Below are positions 1-8,432 of a stretch of 33,770 nucleotides of DNA, in pieces. How positions within the stretch are numbered: position 1 is the first letter of the stretch; each line of letters opens with the position of its first letter. The notes beneath the pieces were generated by a model that worked only from the letters and a program-made list of their open reading frames with translations, was not told where the DNA came from and did not search any database. This DNA is from Paramagnetospirillum caucaseum. Lineage in GTDB: Bacteria; Pseudomonadota; Alphaproteobacteria; Rhodospirillales; Magnetospirillaceae. A program made the translations under genes and the position numbers. Where the stretch lies: assembly GCF_000342045.1 (NCBI RefSeq), contig NZ_AONQ01000048.1:1-33770 (forward strand). Direction: 5' to 3'.

Positions 1-312
1 CCCACCCGCGTCGAGGCCCTGGCCCGGCTGGGGGCCGGCGGCCATCTGCTGCAGGTGCTCGACCCCGCCGAGGAGGTGCTGCCCTATGCCGGCCGCCTGC
101 GCTTCCAGGGGCTGGAGGGTGAGGGCGAGGTGGAGACCGGCCGGGCCGAGGATCTGCGCGGCGGCTACCAGGAACGGCTGGCCGCCCGGCGGGACGGGTT
201 GGCCGAACTGGCCCGCGCCTGGGGCTGGAGCTTCGCCACCCACCGCACCGACCGCCCCGCCGCGCCGTGCCTGCTGGCCCTGGCGCAGGCGGTGGGGGGA
301 GAGCTCCCATGA
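1..312 (+). CDS. DUF58 family protein, C-terminal part (5' truncated)
   Basis: The frame is open from the first base and stops with TGA at 310-312, so only about the last 103 residues are present. What remains reads as the usual end of a DUF58 protein: a segment on lost or retained control of 'LQVLDPAEEVLPYAG', a 'RLRFQGLEGEGE' strand pair, then an amphipathic helix with the alternating 'YQERLAARRDGLAELARAWGW' type of spacing, and a short 'LLALAQAVGGELP' tail. DUF58 proteins are membrane-linked, carry a degenerate von Willebrand A fold and are normally encoded next to a MoxR AAA+ ATPase; that neighbour would lie upstream of this window. The stop overlaps the ATG of the DUF4159 gene (ATGA, 309-312), so the two are translationally coupled. 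Family assignment rests on the C-terminal pattern and on the downstream partners. Confidence 0.75.
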   Translation, partial: PTRVEALARLGAGGHLLQVLDPAEEVLPYAGRLRFQGLEGEGEVETGRAEDLRGGYQERLAARRDGLAELARAWGWSFATHRTDRPAAPCLLALAQAVGGELP

Positions 313-3017
313 CCTTCCTGCCCGGCCTCGCCTTCGCCGCCCCCTGGGCGCTGATGCTGCTGGCCGGTCTGCCGCTGCTGTGGCGGCTGCTGCGGGTGAC
401 GCCGCCCCGGCCGCGCCGGGTGGCCTTTCCCGCCCTTGCCCTGCTGCTGGGCCTCGACACCCAAAGGCGTCAGGCCGAGAGCACGCCGTTCTGGCTGCTG
501 CTGCTGCGCCTTCTCCTTGCCGCCCTGCTGATCCTGGCCGCCGCCGGTCCCAGCCTCGACCCCCGGCCCGCCGGCCGGGTCGAGGGGCCGTTGCTGGCGG
601 TGATCGACGACGGCTGGGCGGCGGCGCGGGACTGGGACAGGCGGCGCACCCATCTCGACGGGCTGCTGGCCGCCGCCGAGCGGACCGGCCGTCCCGTGCT
701 GCTGCTGGGCACCGCGCCGCCCGCCGATGGCGGGCCGGTCGCCCTGGGACGGCTGACCACCGCCACCGAGGCGCGCACCCTGGCGGCGGGGATGGAGCCC
801 AAGCCCTGGCCCACCGACCGGGCCGCCGCCCTTCGGGCGCTGGAGACCCTGCCCTTCGACCGGGCCGGGCGGGTGGCGTGGCTGAACGACGGGCTGGCCG
901 ACCCGGCGGACGGAGCCCTGTCCCGTCGGCTGCAGGGCCTGGGCGGCGGCCTGGAGGTGGTGACGGGCCGCAGCGGTCGCCTGCTGCTGCCGCCCGCCGC
1001 CGGCAGCGCCGCCGAGCGGTTGATGCCGGTGGCCCGCCGCCTGCCCACCGCCGAGGCGGAAGCCTTCGCCATCCGGGCGCGGGACGCCGCCGGCGCCGTG
1101 CTGGCCCGGAGCGAGGGCCGTTTCGAGCCCGGCCGCGCCACCGCCGAGGCGGCCATCGATTTACCGACCCAATTGCGCAACCGGCTGGTCCGCCTGGAGA
1201 TCGAGGGCGAGCGCGCCGCCGGGGCCACCCTGCTGCTCGACGAAGCCAGCCGCCGCCGCTCGGTGGGGTTGGCCGGCGGCGATCCCTCGTCGGCGCCGCT
1301 GCTCGACCGCCTGTATTACGTGGAACGGGCGCTCGCCCCTCATGCCGAGCTGAAGCGCGGCGAAGCGGCCGAACTGGCCGCCGCGCCGGGGCTGGACGTG
1401 GTCATCCTGGCCGATGTGCCCCTGGCCCCCGGCCCCACCGCCGCCAGGCTGGCCGCCCGGGTGGAGCAGGGCGCCGTGCTGGTGCGCTTCGCCGGGCCGC
1501 TGATGGCGCCCAACAACGCGCAGGGGAGCGCCGCCGACGACCCGCTGCTGCCGGTGCGCCTGCTGGCGGGCGGGCGCGCCCTGGGCGGCGTGCTGTCGTG
1601 GACGACGCCCATGCGCCTCGCCCCCTTCCCGGATGCCTCGCCGTTCCATGGCCTCGCCATTCCCGGCGACGTGGAAATCCGCTCGCAGGTGCTGGCCGAG
1701 CCGGGGCTGGAGCTGACGTCGCGCACCTGGGCCAGCCTGACCGACGGCACGCCGCTGGTCACCGCCCAACGCATGGGCAAGGGGCTGGTGGTGCTGATCC
1801 ACACCAGCGCCAACGCCGAGTGGGGCAATCTGGCCCTGTCGGGCCTGTTCGTCGACATGCTGCGCCGGTTGACCGCCCTGTCGCAGGCCGGCGCCGCCCC
1901 GGCGGCCCAGGCCGGGGCGCTGGCCCCCGCCGAACTCCTGGACGGCCTGGGGCGTCTGGCTCCCGCCGCCGGCATCGCCGCCCCGCTGGAACGGGACGCC
2001 CTGGCCACCGCCGTGCCGCAGCCCCGCCATCCGCCCGGCTTCTACGGCCCGGCCGAGGCGCGGACCGCCTTCAATCTTGGCCCCGCCTTGCCCCCCGCGG
2101 CCCCCTTCGCGCCACCGCCCGGCGCCGCCGCCGCCGAACTGGGCGAGAGCTTGCCCGGCCTGGATTTCCGCCCCGCCCTGCTGCTGGCCGCCCTGGCCCT
2201 GGCCCTGGCCGATCTGGCCGCCACCCTGGCGCTGCGCGGGCTGCTGTGGCGGGTCGCCGCCGTGATCGCCCTGCTGTGGCCGGCCGGTGGTGTCCGGGCG
2301 CAATCCCTTGCCCTGGAAGCCGGCCTCGCCACCCGGCTGGCCTGCGTCGCCACCCGGGATGCCGCCCTGGACCGCCTGTGCCTCGCCGGCCTGCGCGGGC
2401 TGTCGGTACGGCTGGCCGAGCGCTCCACCGCCGAACTGGCCGAGCCCATGCTGGTGGACCCCGGCCGCGACCCGGTGCTGTTCTTCCCCCTGCTCTACTG
2501 GCGGATCACCCCCGGCCAGCCGCAGCCGTCGGAACAGGCGGTGGAGACGCTCAACGCTTACATGGCCAAAGGCGGCGTGATCCTGTTCGACACCGCCGAC
2601 GAGGGACAGGCCGGGGCGGGTCCCGATACCGCCGAGTTGACCCGCCTGCGCCGGCTGGTGGCCGGGCTGGCGCTGCCGCCCCTGGCCCCCATGGGGGCCG
2701 ACCATGTGCTGAACCGCTCGTTCTACCTGCTGAAAAGCGTTCCGGGGCGCTGGGACGGCGCCACGCTGTGGGTCAGCCAGGGCGCCGAGGCCGGCAATGA
2801 CGGCGTCTCGCCGGTGGTGCTGGGCGGCAACGACTGGATGGCCGCCTGGGCGGTGGACGAGCGCGGGCGGCCCATCCATGCCGTGGTGCCGGGCGGCGAG
2901 CGCCAGCGCGAGCTGGCCTACCGTTTCGGCATCAATCTGGTGATGTACGCGCTGACCGGCAATTACAAGGCCGATCAGGTCCACCTGCCGGCCATCCTGG
3001 ACCGGTTGAAGCGATGA
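309..3017 (+). CDS. BatA N-terminal / DUF4159 domain membrane protein
   Basis: About 902 residues from ATG 309, which overlaps the preceding stop; an in-frame GTG at 267 lies inside the DUF58 gene and is less likely. Residues 1-85 have the BatA/aerotolerance N-terminal layout: a hydrophobic helix, a basic 'RVTPPRPRRVAFPAL' stretch, then a second helix rich in Leu. A long extracytoplasmic-type region follows, with two more membrane helices near residues 620-660. The C-terminal part (about 675-902) matches DUF4159, with 'FFPLLYWRITPG', 'LNAYMAKGGVILFDTAD' and 'HVLNRSFYLL'. The role is unknown; such proteins sit in MoxR/DUF58 clusters linked to envelope or stress functions. It ends in a 4-nt ATGA overlap with the next gene. 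Confidence 0.85.
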   Translation: MTFLPGLAFAAPWALMLLAGLPLLWRLLRVTPPRPRRVAFPALALLLGLDTQRRQAESTPFWLLLLRLLLAALLILAAAGPSLDPRPAGRVEGPLLAVIDDGWAAARDWDRRRTHLDGLLAAAERTGRPVLLLGTAPPADGGPVALGRLTTATEARTLAAGMEPKPWPTDRAAALRALETLPFDRAGRVAWLNDGLADPADGALSRRLQGLGGGLEVVTGRSGRLLLPPAAGSAAERLMPVARRLPTAEAEAFAIRARDAAGAVLARSEGRFEPGRATAEAAIDLPTQLRNRLVRLEIEGERAAGATLLLDEASRRRSVGLAGGDPSSAPLLDRLYYVERALAPHAELKRGEAAELAAAPGLDVVILADVPLAPGPTAARLAARVEQGAVLVRFAGPLMAPNNAQGSAADDPLLPVRLLAGGRALGGVLSWTTPMRLAPFPDASPFHGLAIPGDVEIRSQVLAEPGLELTSRTWASLTDGTPLVTAQRMGKGLVVLIHTSANAEWGNLALSGLFVDMLRRLTALSQAGAAPAAQAGALAPAELLDGLGRLAPAAGIAAPLERDALATAVPQPRHPPGFYGPAEARTAFNLGPALPPAAPFAPPPGAAAAELGESLPGLDFRPALLLAALALALADLAATLALRGLLWRVAAVIALLWPAGGVRAQSLALEAGLATRLACVATRDAALDRLCLAGLRGLSVRLAERSTAELAEPMLVDPGRDPVLFFPLLYWRITPGQPQPSEQAVETLNAYMAKGGVILFDTADEGQAGAGPDTAELTRLRRLVAGLALPPLAPMGADHVLNRSFYLLKSVPGRWDGATLWVSQGAEAGNDGVSPVVLGGNDWMAAWAVDERGRPIHAVVPGGERQRELAYRFGINLVMYALTGNYKADQVHLPAILDRLKR

Positions 3018-5068
3018 GCGTCTCGTCCATCGCCTTCGCGCCTTTATTTCCCTGGCCGGCGATCGCCGCATTGGGGGCTGCGGCCCTGCTGCTGATCGGC
3101 ATCGGAGCATGGCGGCGGGCGTCCGGCACCTGGCTGCGCGCCCTGGTGCTGGCGGCGTTGCTGGCCGCCCTGGCCAATCCCCGCCTGCTGGCCGAGAACC
3201 GCACTCCCTTGCCCGACGTGGCGCTGGTGGTGGTGGACGACAGCCCGTCCCAGGGCATCGGCGAGCGGCGCGCCCAGGCCCAGGCGGCGCTGGACGAGTT
3301 GACCCGCCGCCTCGCCCTGCTGCCCGGGCTGGAGGTCCGCGTCGAGCGGGTGGGGGCCGAGCCGGGTCAGGACCGGGGCACAAGGCTGTTCGAGGCGGCC
3401 GGCCGCGCCCTGGTCGACGTGCCGCGCCGCCGGCTGGCCGGGGTGACCCTGATCACCGACGGCCGGGTGCACGACGTGCCCGCCGATCTCGGCCGCTCGC
3501 TGGGCGCTCCGGTCCACACCCTGCTGACCGGCCGCCCGGACGAGCGCGACCGGCGGATGGTGCCCGGCGCCTCGCCGGCCTTCGCCCTGGTGGGCGAGAC
3601 CGCCACCCTGGCCTTCCGGGTCGAGGACCAGGGCGGCAAAGGCGAGGCGGTGGTGGCGGTGCGGGTGGACGGCAAGCCCTTTGCCGCCTTCACCGCGCCG
3701 CTCAACCGCGACGCCACCCTGGAAGTGCCCATCCGCCACGCCGGCGCCAACGTGGTGGAACTGGAGGTGGAACCGGGGCCGGGCGAGCTGTCCCTGGCCA
3801 ACAACCGCACGGCGCTGTCCATCTCGGGGGTCCGCAACCGGCTCAAGGTGCTGCTGGTGTCGGGCGAGCCCCATGCCGGCGAGCGCACATGGCGCAACCT
3901 GCTGAAATCCGACCCGGCGGTGGATCTGGTCCACTTCACCATCCTGCGCCCCCCGGAAAAGGACGACCAGACCCCCATCCGTGAGATGAGCCTGATCAGC
4001 TTTCCGGTGCGCGAGCTGTTCGAGGAGAAGCTGTCCGAATTCGACCTGATCATCTTCGACCGCTACCGCCGGCGCGGCGTGCTGGCCGCCGCCTATTACC
4101 GCAACCTCGCCCGCTACGTGAAGGAGGGCGGCGCCCTGCTGGCCGCCGTGGGGCCGGAATTCGCCGAGGCCGACGGCATCGGCGAATCCGCCCTGGCCGA
4201 GGTGCTGCCCGCCCTGGCCACCGGCCGGCGCCTCGACCGCGCCTTCCGTCCCCGCCTCACCGAGACCGGACGGCGCCATCCCGTCATGGCCGGCCTGCCC
4301 GGCACACGGCCGGGCGACACGCCGTGGGGCGGCTGGATGCGCCAGATCGAGGTGGGAACCGCCAAGGGCGCCACCCTGCTGACCGGCATCGACGACCGCC
4401 CGCTGGTGGTGCTGGACCGGGTCGGCGACGGGCGGGTGGCCATGGTGCTGTCCGACACCCTGTGGCTGTGGGCGCGCGGCTGGGAGGGCGGCGGCCCCCA
4501 TGCCGAGATGGCCCGGCGACTCGGCCACTGGCTGATGAAGGAACCCGACCTGGAGGAGGACGCCCTGACCGCCCAGGTCGAGGGCGACCGCCTCGCCGTG
4601 GCGGCACGCGGCGCCGAGGGGCCGGTCGAGGCCACGATCACCGCCCCCGACGGTACCCAGGTGCCGCTGATCCTCCAGCCCGATGCCGAGGGTGTGGCGC
4701 GCGGCGTCGCCGAGACCGGCCAGACCGGCCTGTGGCGGGTCGCCACCTCCGACGGCCGGGTCGCCCTGGCCGCCGCCGGCAACGCCGCCCCGGTGGAGCT
4801 GGCCGAGCTGACCGCCACGTCCGGGCGCCTCGCCCCGGTGGCCGGAGCCACCGGCGGGATGCTGGCCTGGCTGGCCGAACGCGGCGTTCCCGACCCCCGC
4901 CGCATCGCGCCCGGCTCCACCGCCGGCGGACAGGGCTGGATGGGCCTCGAGGAGAAGGGCGACCATGTGGTCGACGGCCTTCGTGAAATATCCCTCCTGC
5001 CCGCGCTGGCCCTGGCTCTGCTCTGCCTGGCCGGCCTGTTGGCGGCGTGGCGAAATGAAACGAGGTGA
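3014..5068 (+). CDS. Membrane protein with VWA-like and glutamine-amidotransferase-like regions
   Basis: 684 residues from ATG 3014. Two N-terminal membrane helices (about 14-33 and 40-60) and one C-terminal helix (about 660-680) frame a large soluble part. Residues 72-150 look like a von Willebrand A fold: 'VVVDDSPSQ' gives a MIDAS-type D75-x-S77-x-S79 and 'LITDG' lies at 146-150. Residues about 277-480 resemble the class I glutamine amidotransferase-like fold found in this family ('LKVLLVSGEPHAG', 'FDLIIFDRYRRRG', 'YVKEGGALLAAVGPEF'). The elbow has no cysteine, so amidotransferase activity is not expected. It is the third gene of the DUF58-DUF4159 operon and probably acts with those proteins at the membrane. 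Biochemical function is not known. Confidence 0.8.
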   Translation: MSVSSIAFAPLFPWPAIAALGAAALLLIGIGAWRRASGTWLRALVLAALLAALANPRLLAENRTPLPDVALVVVDDSPSQGIGERRAQAQAALDELTRRLALLPGLEVRVERVGAEPGQDRGTRLFEAAGRALVDVPRRRLAGVTLITDGRVHDVPADLGRSLGAPVHTLLTGRPDERDRRMVPGASPAFALVGETATLAFRVEDQGGKGEAVVAVRVDGKPFAAFTAPLNRDATLEVPIRHAGANVVELEVEPGPGELSLANNRTALSISGVRNRLKVLLVSGEPHAGERTWRNLLKSDPAVDLVHFTILRPPEKDDQTPIREMSLISFPVRELFEEKLSEFDLIIFDRYRRRGVLAAAYYRNLARYVKEGGALLAAVGPEFAEADGIGESALAEVLPALATGRRLDRAFRPRLTETGRRHPVMAGLPGTRPGDTPWGGWMRQIEVGTAKGATLLTGIDDRPLVVLDRVGDGRVAMVLSDTLWLWARGWEGGGPHAEMARRLGHWLMKEPDLEEDALTAQVEGDRLAVAARGAEGPVEATITAPDGTQVPLILQPDAEGVARGVAETGQTGLWRVATSDGRVALAAAGNAAPVELAELTATSGRLAPVAGATGGMLAWLAERGVPDPRRIAPGSTAGGQGWMGLEEKGDHVVDGLREISLLPALALALLCLAGLLAAWRNETR

Positions 5069-5122
5069 CGCTTTTTTTGCCGATGATCGGCAGATTCGAT
5101 TTGGAATATCGGCCGGACCGAT

Positions 5123-5149
5123 GTAAGGAGTTCTTACCTATAGGTTAAG
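5123..5149. promoter_or_regulatory. Overlapping inverted repeats upstream of the M23 peptidase operon
   Basis: GTAAG-GAGTT-CTTAC (5123-5137) runs into a near-perfect palindrome, CTTACCTATAGGTTAAG (5133-5149), about 75 nt before the start codon. A further inverted repeat, ATCGG-CCGGA-CCGAT, lies at 5108-5122. On the minus strand the second palindrome reads TTAA-N7-GTAA, one base from the alphaproteobacterial CtrA spacing (TTAA-N7-TTAA). The symmetry is seen directly; an operator role is inference. Confidence 0.35.
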
Positions 5150-5224
5150 GTGGGGTGGGGTGGATAGACTGGCCGCGCCTCACGACCGGGCAGGCCATCC
5201 GAAACGTGGGGGGACGTCAGGACA

Positions 5225-6430
5225 GTGACCGAGCAGCGACTGATCCCGAAAGCCGGCAAGCGGCTCAAGGCGTTGCGTCGCACCGCGTCGTGGATGATTC
5301 CCGAGTGGCAGGTCTTCATCCGCCGCCCCAATGGCACCGCCGAGCATTTCACCTTCACCCGCAAGCGCCAGTTGGTCCTGCTGGGCATCATGGCCGTCGT
5401 CACCGTGTGGGCGGGCATCGTGTCGGCCCTGCTGACCCGCCAGCCCGACGAGATCGCCGCCAAGGAGCGCCAGCTGGACGAGATGATGGCCGCCACCCGC
5501 GCCGCCCAGTACCGTCTGGCGTCGTCGCAGAAGATGGTGGCCGACATCGCCCGCGAGGTCGATCTTGTCCATTCCAACATCGTGGTGCTGGCCGAGACCA
5601 ACGCCGCCCTGGCCAAGGACCAGCCGCCCAGGAAGGTGGCCGCCGCCCCGGCCAAGCGGAGCAAGAGCGGCGCCGAGCCCGCCTGGAACGAGGACGGCCA
5701 GCCCGCCGGCGACGAGGCCCGCGCGGTGCGCGAACAGGTCCGCCGCCTGGAAGGCTCGCTGGAGCGCCTGCGCGTCGCTTATTCCCAGGCGGTGCAGAAC
5801 ACCGACGCCGCCGCCCAGTCGCGCATCTCGGACACCGAGCGCCTGCTGGCCCGCCTGGGCCTCGACGCCTCGCGCCTGTTCGAGCGCCGGGAGCGCGACG
5901 CCGGCCGCGGCGGTCCGTTCATTCCGCTCAACACCATGACCGGGGACAGCAGCCTGTCGAACCTGATCGACCGCCTGGACCGCTGGAGCGGCATCAAGGC
6001 GGTGATGCAGAAGATGCCGCTGGGCGAGCCGCTGCGCGCCGAATACGACCTCAATTCCAGCTTCGGCACCCGCAACGACCCCCTGAACCGCCGCACCGGC
6101 ATGCACGAAGGCCTCGACCTGGGCGCCCCGCACGGCACCCCCATCTACGCCACCGGCGACGGCGTGGTGGAATTCGCCGGCCCCTGGGACCGTTACGGCC
6201 TGACCGTGGAGATCAACCACGGCAACGGCGTCGCCACCCGCTACGCCCACATGTCGCGCATCAAGGTCAAGGAAGGCCAGAAGGTGTCGCGCTCGACGGT
6301 GATCGGCCTGCTGGGCAACACCGGGCGCTCCACCGGCCCCCATCTCCATTACGAGGTCCGCGTCGCCGACGTGGCCAAGGATCCCCTCAAGTTCATCGCG
6401 GCAGGTGAACATGCTCCCAAAGCTTGGTAG
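5225..6430 (+). CDS. M23 family metallopeptidase (LytM/endopeptidase type) with N-terminal membrane anchor
   Basis: 401 residues from GTG 5225, preceded by AGGA at 5219-5222. A single membrane helix spans about residues 49-70, followed by a helical, probably coiled-coil region (about 75-235) broken by an Ala/Lys-rich linker. The M23 domain occupies about 270-400: 'MHEGLDLG' supplies H294 and D298, 'YAHMS' holds H342, and 'HLHYEV' supplies H373 and H375, so the zinc and catalytic residues are all present. Such enzymes cut peptide cross-links in peptidoglycan in the periplasm. The 3' end overlaps the bactofilin start by 20 nt. This peptidase-bactofilin pairing is widespread and is tied to cell shape; the bactofilin probably localises the peptidase. 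Confidence 0.92.
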   Translation: MTEQRLIPKAGKRLKALRRTASWMIPEWQVFIRRPNGTAEHFTFTRKRQLVLLGIMAVVTVWAGIVSALLTRQPDEIAAKERQLDEMMAATRAAQYRLASSQKMVADIAREVDLVHSNIVVLAETNAALAKDQPPRKVAAAPAKRSKSGAEPAWNEDGQPAGDEARAVREQVRRLEGSLERLRVAYSQAVQNTDAAAQSRISDTERLLARLGLDASRLFERRERDAGRGGPFIPLNTMTGDSSLSNLIDRLDRWSGIKAVMQKMPLGEPLRAEYDLNSSFGTRNDPLNRRTGMHEGLDLGAPHGTPIYATGDGVVEFAGPWDRYGLTVEINHGNGVATRYAHMSRIKVKEGQKVSRSTVIGLLGNTGRSTGPHLHYEVRVADVAKDPLKFIAAGEHAPKAW

Positions 6431-6902
6431 GGCCCTCGGGGCGGTGTCGGGCGCCGCCCATGCGGCACGCAACGGCACCAACGGCCTGCCGCTGTCGGTG
6501 ATCGGCGCCGACGTGCGCATCGTCGGCAACATCTTCACCCAGGGCGAGATGCAGATCGACGGCCAGGTGGAGGGGGATATTTCCTGCCAGCGCCTGCTGG
6601 TGGGCGAGGGCGCCCGCATCACCGGCGAGGTCACCGCCGAGACCGTGCAGGTGCATGGCGAACTGAACGGCAAGATCAACGCCAGTTCCGTGCTGATCGC
6701 CAAGTCGGCCAAGGTCACCGGCGACGTGATCCAGGACAGCCTGGAGATCGAGGCCGGTGCCTCCATGGAGGGGCGTCTGGTCCGCAAGGCCGGCGCGGTC
6801 AAGGCGCTGGAGCACGACAAGGGCAACGGCGCCGCCGAGCCCGCCCAGACTCCCCCGCCGGCCAAGCCCGATCTCAATCAGGAAGCCGCCGGTACGGCAT
6901 GA
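6411..6902 (+). CDS. Bactofilin family cytoskeletal protein
   Basis: 163 residues from ATG 6411 (AGGTG at 6403-6407 as ribosome site; an in-frame GTG at 6405 would add two residues but has no site of its own). The core, about residues 28-130, has the repetitive beta-helix pattern of bactofilins: 'LSVIGADVRIVGNI', 'GEMQIDGQVEGDI', 'LLVGEGARITGEV', 'VQVHGELNGKI', each about 17-18 residues apart with alternating hydrophobics and glycines. The N terminus is short and the C-terminal tail is Pro/Ala-rich and probably disordered, as usual for the family. Bactofilins polymerise without nucleotide and recruit cell-wall enzymes. The gene starts inside the M23 peptidase gene and its stop overlaps the CorA start (ATGA, 6899-6902). 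Confidence 0.93.
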   Translation: MLPKLGRALGAVSGAAHAARNGTNGLPLSVIGADVRIVGNIFTQGEMQIDGQVEGDISCQRLLVGEGARITGEVTAETVQVHGELNGKINASSVLIAKSAKVTGDVIQDSLEIEAGASMEGRLVRKAGAVKALEHDKGNGAAEPAQTPPPAKPDLNQEAAGTA

Positions 6903-7879
6903 TCACCACCTATCATGCCACGGCCCGTGGCGTGAGCGTGGGCGGCGCCGAGGGCGCCGGCCGCGATGCCCTGTGGATCGACCTGCTGGCCCCCTCGGCC
7001 GAGGAAATCGCCCTGGTGGAGGCCCGTACAGGCCTCGACCTGCCGTCCCGTGACCGCATGCAGGAGATCGAGGCCTCGTCGCGCCTGTCACGCCTGGGCG
7101 AGGCCCTGGCGATGACCGTACCGGTGCTGACCGGCGCCACCGGCTTCGAGCCGCGCAACAGCGCCGTGACCTTCATCCTGAGCGGCGGCCTGCTGGTGAC
7201 GCTGCGCCACGACACCCCCCACGCCATGGCCACCTTCGCGGCGGCCCTGCCCGCCTCCGCGACGCCTCCGGCCAACGGCGCCGCCGTGCTGCTGAGTCTG
7301 ATGGAAGCCATCGTCGACCGCATCGCCGACGTGCTGCAGGACCTGGGCGCCGGGCTGGACGGCATCTCGCACCGCATCTTCCACCAGCCCCACGGCCCGC
7401 AGCACCGTCCCCGCCGCACCGGCTCGCGCGAGATGGAAGCCCTGCTGCGGACCATCGGCCGTACCGGCGATCTGTCGGGCAAGGCGCGGGAAACCCTGCT
7501 GGGGCTGAAGCGGGTCACCGCCTTCCTGCCCCACGGCAGCGGTGCGCTGGGCCTGGACGACGCCCCCGAACGCCTGCGGGCCATCGACCAGGACCTGCAC
7601 TCCCTGGCCGAATACACCGATTTCCTGGGCAACAAGATCGCCTTTCTGCTGGACGCCACCCTCGGCATGATCGGCATCCAGCAGAATCAGGTGATCAAGC
7701 TGTTCACCATCATGTCGGTGCTGTTCCTGCCCCCCACCCTGGTGGCCAGCTGGTACGGCATGAACTACCGCATCATGCCCGAACTGCAATGGGAATGGGG
7801 CTATGCCTACGCCATCGCCCTGGCGGTGCTGTCGGCGGTACTGCCCTACCTGTTCTTCCGCCGCAAGGGCTGGGTGTAG
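6899..7879 (+). CDS. CorA/ZntB family divalent metal transporter
   Basis: 326 residues. An N-terminal soluble domain rich in helices (about 1-255) is followed by two membrane helices near 265-286 and 300-320. Between them 'WYGMNYRIMPEL' carries the signature G287-M288-N289 of the CorA pore mouth and the MPEL loop. The C terminus is a short basic 'RRKGWV' tail. Family members form pentameric channels for Mg2+, Co2+ or Zn2+ in the inner membrane; the substrate cannot be told from sequence alone. A His-rich insert near residues 158-170 ('HRIFHQPHGPQHRPRR') is unusual and could bind metal (inference). It overlaps the bactofilin stop by 4 nt and ends 2 nt before the stop of the converging gene at 7882. 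Confidence 0.9.
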   Translation: MITTYHATARGVSVGGAEGAGRDALWIDLLAPSAEEIALVEARTGLDLPSRDRMQEIEASSRLSRLGEALAMTVPVLTGATGFEPRNSAVTFILSGGLLVTLRHDTPHAMATFAAALPASATPPANGAAVLLSLMEAIVDRIADVLQDLGAGLDGISHRIFHQPHGPQHRPRRTGSREMEALLRTIGRTGDLSGKARETLLGLKRVTAFLPHGSGALGLDDAPERLRAIDQDLHSLAEYTDFLGNKIAFLLDATLGMIGIQQNQVIKLFTIMSVLFLPPTLVASWYGMNYRIMPELQWEWGYAYAIALAVLSAVLPYLFFRRKGWV

Positions 7880-7881
7880 TC

Positions 7882-8316
7882 TCAGCCGCCCTTGGCCGCC
7901 CGGGCGAGCCTGGCCTGCTCCGGCCCATAGGCCTTTCCCTGCCACAGCATGGAATAGGCGATCTCCTCGTTGCCGTTCTCGCACAATTCCAGCACCGACC
8001 GGAACAACGGCTGGAAGGTGGGGCTGCGGTGGGATTGCTCGTGCTCGGCGAAGCTTTTCCAGAAGGTGACGATCAGCGCTTCCCGCCCGGCCAGGGGCGA
8101 GTTCACCGCCTGGCCCACCGTCGAGCCCTCGTTGGAGATCATGCCGGAATTCAGGCAGACGAAGCCGCCGACGAAGCCGGTTTCCGAATGCCAGGTCTTG
8201 ACGTTCTCGCAGAGCAGCGCCACCCGCTCCTCCAGATCGTCCACCGTGTACCCCGGACGCAGCACCACCCGGTTGACCGTCACCACCCCATCCGGCGGAA
8301 ATCCTTCGATCAGCAT
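7882..8316 (-). CDS. Small protein resembling antibiotic-biosynthesis-monooxygenase (ABM) fold proteins
   Basis: 144 residues from ATG 8314-8316, with a good AGGAGGG site 4 nt upstream. The sequence begins with a beta-strand like 'VVTVNRVVLRPGYTVDDLEERV' and later has 'LIVTFWKSFAEHEQSHRSP' and 'FQPLF', the pattern of the ABM/dimeric alpha-beta barrel family (a Trp-bearing strand followed by a helix with His and a '(S)P.F' turn). The family includes small oxygenases and heme-handling proteins, but many members are of unknown function, and I cannot name a substrate. Three cysteines are present. The gene converges on corA with only 2 nt between the stops, so the 3' ends of the transcripts must overlap. 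Confidence 0.6.
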   Translation of the reverse strand: MLIEGFPPDGVVTVNRVVLRPGYTVDDLEERVALLCENVKTWHSETGFVGGFVCLNSGMISNEGSTVGQAVNSPLAGREALIVTFWKSFAEHEQSHRSPTFQPLFRSVLELCENGNEEIAYSMLWQGKAYGPEQARLARAAKGG

Positions 8317-8432
8317 CGAGCCCTCCTATATTTCATTGTCCTGATATTGTGATGGCGGGACGCCGTTCAAGTCCCCCCTCTTGCCGCCGCCGCCATCCTC
8401 GGGAAAGATGGGCGCCGCGACAGGAGCAGCAC

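Noticed and set aside
1161-3383. Open frame of 740 codons on the - strand opposite the DUF4159 gene
   Set aside because: Gly/Gln/Arg-rich translation without domains; the + strand genes are joined by typical 4-nt overlaps.
5072-5091. T7 run plus GCCGATGATCGGC hairpin after the third gene, as a Rho-independent terminator
   Set aside because: The T run lies before the hairpin on the + strand and would be A on the - strand, so the order is wrong for either direction.
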